This document shows positions 1 through 5,955 of a stretch of 7,375 nt of DNA, one piece after another. The stretch lies in the NCBI GenBank assembly GCA_030589715.1, contig JAUUVE010000093.1, forward strand, positions 1 through 7,375, in the 5' to 3' direction. The translations under genes and the position numbers were made by a program. The notes beneath the pieces were generated by a model, which saw only the letters and a program-made list of their open reading frames with translations, was not told the DNA's origin and did no database searches. The DNA is from Desulfobacteraceae bacterium. GTDB taxonomy: Bacteria > Desulfobacterota > DSM-4660 > Desulfatiglandales > Desulfatiglandaceae. Each line of letters begins with the position of its first letter. Within the stretch, counting starts at the first letter, position 1.

Positions 1-605
1 ACCTTAAGAGTGTTGAACGGGCCTTGGACAGGCTCGGCTATCCCTGCCGTATTACTAACGACAAAGAAGAGATCCTTAACTCTGAGAGGATAATCTTTCC
101 CGGTGTGGGCGCAGCCGGAAAGGCCATTAAAGACCTGAGACGAATGGGCCTCGACAAGGTCTTGGCACAGGCCTTCGTGGGAGGCAACCCGATCCTGGGT
201 ATATGTTTGGGGGCGCAGATTATCCTGGACAGAAGTGAAGAAAACAATACCCGGTGCTTAGGTTTGATCAATGGAGAAGTCAGGCGATTCCCTTCCCCGC
301 TTCTTTCGGATGACAATGAGCGACTCAAGATACCTCACATGGGATGGAACGGGATCGATGTAGCCAAGAAGCACCCGGTGCTGGAAGGGATCGCACCCGT
401 AGACGAGTTTTACTTTGCCCATTCCTATTATCCGGCACCCGCTTCGGATGATTGCCTCATCGGTAAGACCGAATACGGCATAGAATTCCCCTCAGTCATA
501 GGTAGGGGCAGTCTAATAGCTACTCAATTTCATCCAGAAAAGAGCGGTCCACCGGGCCTCCGGATCCTGGAAAATTTTTGCAAGTGGGACGGCAGCTATG
601 CTTAG
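1..605 (+). CDS. hisH: Imidazole glycerol phosphate synthase, glutaminase subunit HisH (5' truncated by the window edge)
   Basis: HisH hydrolyses glutamine and passes the ammonia to HisF, which uses it in the fifth step of histidine synthesis; the two form a cytosolic heterodimer. The class I glutamine amidotransferase features are all visible: the oxyanion-loop motif FPGVG (about nt 96-110), the nucleophile motif GICLGAQ with Cys at 204-206, the HisH hallmark PHMGWN (about nt 336-353), and QFHPEKSG with catalytic His at 531-533 and Glu at 537-539. The frame is open to base 1, and the codons before the TTG at 24 read LKSVERA, matching the family's N-terminal xNLxSVExAL. The TTG is therefore internal, and roughly ten residues lie upstream of the window. 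The stop overlaps the hisF start by 8 nt. The usual GMQ after the nucleophile is GAQ here, a minor variant. The identity is secure; only the true start is unseen. Confidence 0.96.
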   Translation, partial: LKSVERALDRLGYPCRITNDKEEILNSERIIFPGVGAAGKAIKDLRRMGLDKVLAQAFVGGNPILGICLGAQIILDRSEENNTRCLGLINGEVRRFPSPLLSDDNERLKIPHMGWNGIDVAKKHPVLEGIAPVDEFYFAHSYYPAPASDDCLIGKTEYGIEFPSVIGRGSLIATQFHPEKSGPPGLRILENFCKWDGSYA

Positions 606-1377
606 TAAAAGGATCATACCCTGTCTTGATGTAAGGGACGGAAAGACTACCAAGGGAATCAAATTTAGGGAAAATGTAGATATCGGCGACCCCGTAGAGA
701 TGGGGAAGTACTACTATGACCAGGGGGCGGACGAAATCGTTTTTTATGATATCACCGCATCCAGCGACAGGCGTGATATCATGATTGAGGTGGTGCAGCG
801 TGTGGCAAAAGAGATCTTCATACCCTTTTCAGTTGGAGGAGGAATCCGGACGGTCGAGGATATACGAGGTGTACTGCTTGCCGGCGCCGAGAAGGTGAGC
901 GTAAATAGCGCAGCCGTCAGGAATCCTGAGATTATTACACAGGGTGCCAGGGCCTTTGGGAGCCAGTGCATCGTATTGGGGATGGATGTCAAGGAGGTCA
1001 AACCTTCTGAGAAGATCCCCTCCGGGTATGAGATAGTTGTCGATGGGGGCAGGACGTCTACTGACATTGACGCCTTGGCCTGGGCCAAAAAGGCAGAGAC
1101 CTTGGGGGCAGGCGAGATATGCCTCAATTCCATAGACGCTGACGGGACCCAGGAGGGCTATGAGTTGACCCTCACTTCGCTTATCTCCGAAAACGTTAAT
1201 ATCCCTGTTATCGCCTCCGGGGGGGCGGGAAACATTGAACACATCTACGATGTGTTTACAAGGGGTAAAGCTGACGCGGCCCTGATTGCTTCCATAGTCC
1301 ACTACGGGACATATACCATCAGGAAAATTAAGGAAGAACTCCAGATACGGGGAGTAAAGGTCCGTGCAAACTGGTGA
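598..1377 (+). CDS. hisF: Imidazole glycerol phosphate synthase, cyclase subunit HisF
   Basis: HisF is a (beta/alpha)8-barrel that combines PRFAR with ammonia from HisH to give imidazole glycerol phosphate and AICAR. Its 259 residues are slightly longer than the usual 250-258. The start MLSKRIIPCLDV places the catalytic Asp at residue 11, and the second catalytic Asp falls at residue 130 (GMDVK), the same numbers as in the well-studied Thermotoga enzyme; Lys19 of the mobile loop is also kept. The phosphate-binding segments SVGGGI (78-83) and ASGGAG (206-211) and the IDADGT motif (179-184) are intact. A few extra residues after Asp130 (PSEKIPSGYE) account for the added length. The ATG sits inside the hisH 3' end and has only a weak purine stretch upstream (584-589), which suggests translational coupling to hisH. 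No hisA lies between hisH and hisF, unlike many his operons. The 3' end overlaps carA by 14 nt. Confidence 0.98.
   Translation: MLSKRIIPCLDVRDGKTTKGIKFRENVDIGDPVEMGKYYYDQGADEIVFYDITASSDRRDIMIEVVQRVAKEIFIPFSVGGGIRTVEDIRGVLLAGAEKVSVNSAAVRNPEIITQGARAFGSQCIVLGMDVKEVKPSEKIPSGYEIVVDGGRTSTDIDALAWAKKAETLGAGEICLNSIDADGTQEGYELTLTSLISENVNIPVIASGGAGNIEHIYDVFTRGKADAALIASIVHYGTYTIRKIKEELQIRGVKVRANW
1349..1354 (+). promoter_or_regulatory. Shine-Dalgarno site for carA (GGGGAG)
   Basis: GGGGAG lies inside the hisF 3' end and stops 9 nt before the GTG at 1364. This supports GTG as the carA start, although no ATG is available in this frame near the expected N terminus. A second purine cluster, AAAGG at 1356-1360, is closer to the start codon. 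Confidence 0.6.
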
Positions 1378-2509
1378 GACAAAAGCCTTATTGGCCCTGG
1401 AAGATGGAAAGATATTTGAGGGCCGTTCCTTTACCGGTCACTGTGAATCTACCGGTGAAGTAGTCTTCAATACCAGTATGTCCGGCTACCAGGAGATATT
1501 GACCGATCCTTCCTATTGTGGGCAGATGGTCACCATGACCTATCCCCTCATAGGCAATTACGGCATCAATGATGAGGACGTGGAATCCAATAGGATTCAG
1601 GTTGAGGCACTGCTGGTTAAGGAATACCAGGAGTATCCGAGTAACTGGCGATCACAAATGACCCTTGGTGACTATCTGAAGGCCAGTGACATACCGGGAA
1701 TTGAGGGGATCGATACACGCGCCCTCACAAGGCATATCCGGCTTCAGGGCGCAATGAAGGCCGCCATTTCAACCATGGATCTGGATCCAGATTCATTGGT
1801 GGAAAGGGCAAGGCAGGCTCCGGATATGATAGGCCGGGATCTGGTCAAGGAAGTCACCACCAGCGACCCCATGTTCTGGAAGGACGGCCGCCCCGTTCCA
1901 TTGGATGGAGGCATCGATAAGTTCCAATGGCCTGAAAGAGATCGTCTGTACCGTGTCGTTGCCATGGATTACGGCGTGAAGTTTAATATCCTGAGGTCTT
2001 TGGAGAAAAGGGGATGCACAATCCTCCTCATGCCCGCAAGTACAGAGAGCAAGGCCATTGACCGTCTTGACCCAGACGGGCTCTTCCTGAGCAACGGGCC
2101 GGGGGACCCCGCTGCGGTCACCTATGCGGTGGATGCCATCAGGGGCCAGATCGGCAAGAGACCGGTCTTCGGAATATGCCTTGGGCACCAGTTGATGGGA
2201 TTGGCCTTGGGTGGCAAGACCTTCAAGCTCAAGTTCGGTCACCGTGGCGGCAACCAACCGGTCAAGGACCTTTCCACTGGGAAAGTAGAAATCACCTCCC
2301 AGAACCATGGATTCTGTGTGGATATGGAGTCCCTGAAAGACCAAGACGTTGAATTGACCCACATCAATCTCAATGATAACACCCTGGAGGGTCTCAAGCA
2401 CAGAAAACACCCTCTTTTTTCGGTCCAATATCATCCCGAGGCCTCACCAGGTCCCCGTGACGCCTCCTATCTCTTTGATCGGTTTGTTGAGATGATGGGT
2501 AAGGATTGA
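1364..2509 (+). CDS. carA: Carbamoyl-phosphate synthase small (glutaminase) subunit CarA
   Basis: CarA hydrolyses glutamine and sends ammonia through the tunnel into CarB for carbamoyl phosphate, the precursor of arginine and pyrimidines. The 381 residues match the family's usual 360-390. The N-terminal CarA-specific domain (about 8-140) carries ALEDGKIFEG, GEVVFNTSMSGYQEILTDPSY and GIDTRALTRHIR. The class I amidotransferase domain (about 197-377) has FLSNGPGDP (241-249), the nucleophile Cys272 in FGICLGHQ, the CarA signature FGHRGGNQPV (291-300), NHGF, and His357/Glu359 in YHPEASPGP. All catalytic residues are present. The GTG start gives VQTGETKALLALEDG, which lines up with the typical N terminus with only a few extra residues; a TTG at 1391 would cut into the conserved strand. 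The gene overlaps hisF by 14 nt, implying co-translation with the his genes. Its stop codon is formed by the first unit of the heptad array that follows. Confidence 0.97.
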   Translation: MQTGETKALLALEDGKIFEGRSFTGHCESTGEVVFNTSMSGYQEILTDPSYCGQMVTMTYPLIGNYGINDEDVESNRIQVEALLVKEYQEYPSNWRSQMTLGDYLKASDIPGIEGIDTRALTRHIRLQGAMKAAISTMDLDPDSLVERARQAPDMIGRDLVKEVTTSDPMFWKDGRPVPLDGGIDKFQWPERDRLYRVVAMDYGVKFNILRSLEKRGCTILLMPASTESKAIDRLDPDGLFLSNGPGDPAAVTYAVDAIRGQIGKRPVFGICLGHQLMGLALGGKTFKLKFGHRGGNQPVKDLSTGKVEITSQNHGFCVDMESLKDQDVELTHINLNDNTLEGLKHRKHPLFSVQYHPEASPGPRDASYLFDRFVEMMGKD

Positions 2510-2601
2510 TGATTGCGGATTTTGGAATGCGGAATAAGAACTAGCAACAAATAACGAGTAACGGTTACAAGTATCCAGCAACGAGGATCAAGTATCCAGC
2601 G
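2504..2601 (+). repeat. In-phase heptad repeat array filling the carA-carB spacer
   Basis: Fourteen consecutive 7-nt units can be read without a break in phase. Five start GATT or GAAT (2504-2538, such as GATTGAT and GATTGCG). Four start AAC (2539-2566, such as AACGAGT). Five are of the ACAAGTA/TCCAGCA kind (2567-2601). The first unit supplies the carA stop codon, and the array ends two bases before the carB ATG. I recall similar degenerate spacers from Desulfobacterota genomes, but this is memory, not a search. No ORF, promoter or terminator is apparent within it. Confidence 0.7.
2568..2600 (+). repeat. Exact 12-nt direct repeat CAAGTATCCAGC, two copies 21 nt apart
   Basis: The two copies are at 2568-2579 and 2589-2600. 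The 21-nt offset is three heptads, so the pair keeps the phase of the surrounding array. The second copy ends three bases before the carB start codon. Confidence 0.9.
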
Positions 2602-2603
2602 CA

Positions 2604-5600
2604 ATGCCCAAACGAACAGACATTGAAAAGATCCTTATCATCGGCTCCGGCCCCATTGTCATCGGCCAGGCCTGTGAATTTGATTATTCGGGGACACAGG
2701 CCTGCAAGGCCTTGATGGAGGAAGGCTATCGGGTTGTGCTTGTAAATAGCAACCCCGCCACCATCATGACAGACCCTGAAACGGCCCATCGCACCTACAT
2801 CGAGCCGATTACCCCCGAGATCGTATCAAAGATAATCAAACGTGAACGGCCAAACGCAATTCTTCCAACCCTGGGCGGTCAGACCGGGCTCAACACGGCC
2901 GTGAAGGTGGCCGAGACCGGTTTGCTGGATGAGCTGAATGTGGAGATGATCGGGGCGTCCATCCCGGTCATACAAAAAGCCGAAGGCCGGGAGCAGTTCC
3001 GTGATGCCATGAGTCGGATCGGTCTGCGGGTCCCGCTAAACGGCATCGCCCGAAACATGGAACAGGCCAGAGAGGCAGCGGAGAGGATCGGCTATCCTCT
3101 CATCATCCGAGCCGGTTTTACGCTTGGAGGAACCGGAAGTGGCGTGGCCTACAACCGGGAAGAGATGGAAAGCCTCGCCAGCGCCGGGCTCGAGGCCAGT
3201 ATGATCTCCGAGATCATTGTTGAGGAATCCCTCATCGGCTGGAAGGAATTTGAGCTGGAGGTCATGCGAGATTTCAAGGACAACGTGGTCATTATCTGCT
3301 CCATCGAGAATTTCGACCCAATGGGGGTTCATACGGGCGATAGTATTACCGTGGCCCCTGCTCAGACCCTTACTGACAGGGAATATCAGACCATGCGAGA
3401 TGCAGCTATTGCTATCATCAGGGAGATCGGTGTGGAAACGGGTGGCAGCAATATCCAGTTCGCGGTGCATCCCGGAAATGGTGATATGGTTGTTATTGAG
3501 ATGAACCCGAGGGTGTCGAGAAGTTCCGCCCTGGCTTCCAAGGCCACCGTTTTTCCCATCGCAAAAATCGCTGCCAAGCTGGCCGTGGGGTATACACTGG
3601 ATGAAATCGCCAACGATATCACCCGAGAGACACTCGCCTCGTTTGAGCCTACCATTGATTACTGCGTCGTAAAAATACCCCGATGGACCTTCGAAAAATT
3701 CCCTGATGCTGAAGACCTCCTGACCACCTCCATGAAGTCCGTGGGCGAGACCATGGCCATCGGCAGGACCTTCAAAGAGGCACTCCAAAAGGCTATCAGG
3801 TCCCTGGAAATTGGAAGGTTTGGTCTCAACTCTGATACCGGTTTTAAGTCGGATCCCCAGGAAATAGAACAGTATCTCATGGCCCCCAACTCGAGGCGTT
3901 TGTTTTACATTTATGAGGCCCTCAAGCAAGATATACCAATTGAAAGGATATATGAACTATCTCATATCGATCCCTGGTTTCTCTATCATCTAAAGCAGAT
4001 ACTGGACCTTGAAAAGCACCTCTGGGGCGTTGCCAATATGGGGCTTGGGCTGATGGACTGCAATTCCGAACTGGTAAGAAAGGTTAAGGAATATGGCTTT
4101 TCCGATGTGCGGCTAGCAGAAATCTTTGACAGCAATGAGCAGGCCATCAGGGACATACGGTCTTCCAAAGGCTTAGAACCAGTTTACAAACTGGTGGATA
4201 CATGTGCTGCCGAGTTTGAAGCCTATACACCCTATTATTACTCAACATACGAGCAAGAGAACGAGATCCGCAAGTCGAAAAAGAAAAAAGTGGTTATCCT
4301 GGGAGGCGGTCCCAACCGCATCGGGCAGGGAATTGAATTTGATTATTGCTGTGTTCACGCCTCCTTCGCCCTTAGAGAAATGGGCATAGAGAGCATTATG
4401 GTCAACAGCAACCCGGAAACGGTGAGCACCGATTATGATACCTCGGACAAACTCTATTTTGAGCCCCTGACCAGAGAGGATGTCTTAAACATTGTTGAAC
4501 AGGAAGAACCCGAAGGTGTTATCGTTCAATTCGGTGGCCAGACCCCCTTGAATTTATCGGTTCCCCTGGCAGAGGCCGGGGTAAATATCCTTGGAACGAG
4601 TCCTGACAGCATAGACCGCGCTGAGGACAGGGAACGGTTTCAGGGCCTGCTGGACAAATTGGGCATCCTGCAGCCTCAAAACGGGATCGCTACAGACAAG
4701 CAAGGGGCGATCCAGGTGGCCGGGAAAATCGGTTATCCCGTTGTGGTCAGGCCTTCCTTTGTCCTTGGCGGCCGTGCCATGGAGATTGTATATGACAGGG
4801 AGGATCTGGAGTTTTACATGATCATGGCCGTTCGAGTTTCCCCTGGAAAACCCATTTTAATAGATAAGTTCCTTGAGGATGCCGTTGAAGTTGACGTGGA
4901 TGCCATCTCCGATGGAAAGGATACGATTATCGGAGGGGTAATGGAACATATCGAGGAGGCCGGCATCCACAGCGGAGACAGCGCCTGCGCCCTCCCGCCA
5001 ATCTCCTTAAGGCCAGAAACCATAGAGCAGATAATGGCCCATACCAAGGCCCTCGCCACGGAACTGAATGTGGTGGGACTGATGAACATCCAGTTCGCGG
5101 TAAAGGAGGGGATCGTCTACGTCCTGGAAGTGAATCCAAGGGCATCCAGGACTATCCCTTTTGTGAGCAAGGCAACCGGCATTCCTCTGGCCAAGCTTGC
5201 CACAAAGGTCATTATGGGAAAAAGCCTGAAAGAGCTTGGCCTGATCCGGGAGGTCATCCCGAGTCATGTCTCTGTGAAAGAATCGGTCTTCCCCTTTAGC
5301 CGATTTCCGGGAGTAGATACCCTTTTGGGACCCGAGATGAAATCCACCGGCGAGGTCATGGGTATCGGTACCTGCTTTGGGCTCGCTTTCGCAAAATCAC
5401 AAATGGCAGCGGGCCAGAGATTGCCGCTGTCAGGTACAGTATTCATCAGCGTAAGGGATGAGGACAAACAGGCGATACTCGACATCGCCTCCGATTTCCG
5501 GAATCTAGGGTTCAGGATTGCCGCCACAAAAGGGACCTCCGGTTTCCTTTTGGGCCACGGCATTTCCAATACGAGGGTCAAAAAGGTAAGGGAAGGAAGA

Positions 5601-5837
5601 CCTCATGTGGTGGATATGATCAAAAATGGGGAAATCGATCTCGTGGTCAACACAACAAGTGACAAAAAGGCCATCGCTGAGTCCTTCTCAATCCGCCGTA
5701 CAGCCCTGATATTCGGAATTCCTTATACAACAACCTTGGCAGGAGCCAGGGCCACGGTGCAGGCCATAAGATCCATGATGAAGGGAGATATTGAAGTAAA
5801 GACGATTCAGGAGTACCATATTGGTATTGATGATTGA
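2604..5837 (+). CDS. carB: Carbamoyl-phosphate synthase large (synthetase) subunit CarB
   Basis: CarB makes carbamoyl phosphate from bicarbonate, ammonia delivered by CarA, and two ATP. It is full length (1077 residues; 1073 in E. coli) with the tandem-duplicated layout. The first half (about 1-400, carboxyphosphate synthesis) has GSGPIVIGQACEFDYSG, VNSNPATIMTD and metal ligands Gln285, Glu299 and Asn301. An oligomerisation region (about 400-555) and a lysine-rich linker (about 557-563) follow. The second half (about 564-935, carbamate phosphorylation) has GGGPNRIGQGIEFDY and ligands Gln830, Glu842 and Asn844. The C-terminal MGS-like domain (about 940-1077) keeps Thr975, Thr978, Lys994, Asn1016 and Thr1018, equivalents of the IMP/UMP-binding residues of E. 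coli CarB, so activation by IMP and inhibition by UMP are likely. ATG 2604 gives the canonical MPKRTDIEKIL start. The ribosome binding site is poor, and the last four residues (GIDD) overlap a heptad array. Confidence 0.98.
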   Translation: MPKRTDIEKILIIGSGPIVIGQACEFDYSGTQACKALMEEGYRVVLVNSNPATIMTDPETAHRTYIEPITPEIVSKIIKRERPNAILPTLGGQTGLNTAVKVAETGLLDELNVEMIGASIPVIQKAEGREQFRDAMSRIGLRVPLNGIARNMEQAREAAERIGYPLIIRAGFTLGGTGSGVAYNREEMESLASAGLEASMISEIIVEESLIGWKEFELEVMRDFKDNVVIICSIENFDPMGVHTGDSITVAPAQTLTDREYQTMRDAAIAIIREIGVETGGSNIQFAVHPGNGDMVVIEMNPRVSRSSALASKATVFPIAKIAAKLAVGYTLDEIANDITRETLASFEPTIDYCVVKIPRWTFEKFPDAEDLLTTSMKSVGETMAIGRTFKEALQKAIRSLEIGRFGLNSDTGFKSDPQEIEQYLMAPNSRRLFYIYEALKQDIPIERIYELSHIDPWFLYHLKQILDLEKHLWGVANMGLGLMDCNSELVRKVKEYGFSDVRLAEIFDSNEQAIRDIRSSKGLEPVYKLVDTCAAEFEAYTPYYYSTYEQENEIRKSKKKKVVILGGGPNRIGQGIEFDYCCVHASFALREMGIESIMVNSNPETVSTDYDTSDKLYFEPLTREDVLNIVEQEEPEGVIVQFGGQTPLNLSVPLAEAGVNILGTSPDSIDRAEDRERFQGLLDKLGILQPQNGIATDKQGAIQVAGKIGYPVVVRPSFVLGGRAMEIVYDREDLEFYMIMAVRVSPGKPILIDKFLEDAVEVDVDAISDGKDTIIGGVMEHIEEAGIHSGDSACALPPISLRPETIEQIMAHTKALATELNVVGLMNIQFAVKEGIVYVLEVNPRASRTIPFVSKATGIPLAKLATKVIMGKSLKELGLIREVIPSHVSVKESVFPFSRFPGVDTLLGPEMKSTGEVMGIGTCFGLAFAKSQMAAGQRLPLSGTVFISVRDEDKQAILDIASDFRNLGFRIAATKGTSGFLLGHGISNTRVKKVREGRPHVVDMIKNGEIDLVVNTTSDKKAIAESFSIRRTALIFGIPYTTTLAGARATVQAIRSMMKGDIEVKTIQEYHIGIDD

Positions 5838-5858
5838 CTATTGACGATTGATGATTGT
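5824..5858 (+). repeat. Heptad array (NNATTGA type) spanning the carB stop codon
   Basis: Five in-phase units (GTATTGA, TGATTGA, CTATTGA, CGATTGA, TGATTGT) run from within the last codons of carB into the spacer. The second unit supplies the TGA stop. The 12-mer GATTGATGATTG at 5846-5857 is identical to 2504-2515 at the end of carA, so both arrays share one sequence family. Confidence 0.75.
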
Positions 5859-5860
5859 TT

Positions 5861-5924
5861 GAGCGTAGCGGCCTCCGGCTCGTAGATCCTACGGCTCGGA
5901 GAGAAATCCCGATTCATCGGGGAT
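5861..5924. other. GC-rich, hairpin-forming spacer element between carB and purF
   Basis: Two imperfect direct copies begin CGTAG at 5864 and 5881; both contain a CCT core and end in CGGCT. A small perfect stem follows, CGTAG (5881-5885) with CTACG (5889-5893). A longer stem pairs ATCCCGA (5906-5912) with TCGGGGAT (5917-5924) around a TTCA loop, with one bulged G. No T-run follows, so it does not look like an intrinsic terminator. It could be a dispersed palindromic repeat or a processing or regulatory structure; the sequence alone does not decide. Confidence 0.45.
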
Positions 5925-5942
5925 GATTGGAAGAGTCTGGGC

Positions 5943-5949
5943 AAAGGGA
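5943..5949 (+). promoter_or_regulatory. Shine-Dalgarno site for purF (AAAGGGA)
   Basis: The AAAGGGA stretch ends 6 nt before the ATG at 5956, which is good spacing. It favours 5956 over the in-frame upstream ATG at 5923, which has no spaced purine tract and lies partly inside the 5906-5924 hairpin. Confidence 0.65.
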
Positions 5950-5955
5950 TCGAAT

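Noticed and set aside
24..26. TTG as the start of hisH
   Set aside because: The frame is open to base 1 and the codons before it encode conserved HisH N-terminal residues (LKSVERA). The TTG is internal and the gene is cut by the window edge.
1793..2434. 213-codon open frame on the minus strand inside carA
   Set aside because: It is a shadow of the CarA amidotransferase coding sequence, with no family resemblance.
2504..2601. CRISPR-like array
   Set aside because: The units are 7 nt and contiguous, without the 23-45 nt repeats and unique spacers of a CRISPR, and no cas gene is nearby.
2511..2603. Promoter or small gene in the carA-carB spacer
   Set aside because: No paired -35/-10 boxes and no start codon with a ribosome site were found; the periodic repeat explains the sequence.
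3036..3929. 297-codon open frame on the minus strand inside carB
   Set aside because: It lies antisense to the conserved first half of CarB, has no recognisable domain, and its composition follows from the carB codons.
5834..5869. Sigma-70 type promoter upstream of purF (TTGACT or TTGACG as -35)
   Set aside because: The TTGA boxes arise from the heptad repeat, and no TATAAT-like sequence occurs at 16-18 nt spacing (GTTTGA or CGTAGC instead).
5906..5924. Intrinsic terminator between carB and purF
   Set aside because: The hairpin is short and bulged, and GATGATTGG follows instead of a T-run.
5923..5925. ATG at 5923 as the purF start
   Set aside because: It has no spaced Shine-Dalgarno sequence and lies at the 3' edge of a hairpin. 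ATG 5956 has AAAGGGA six bases upstream. It cannot be fully excluded.
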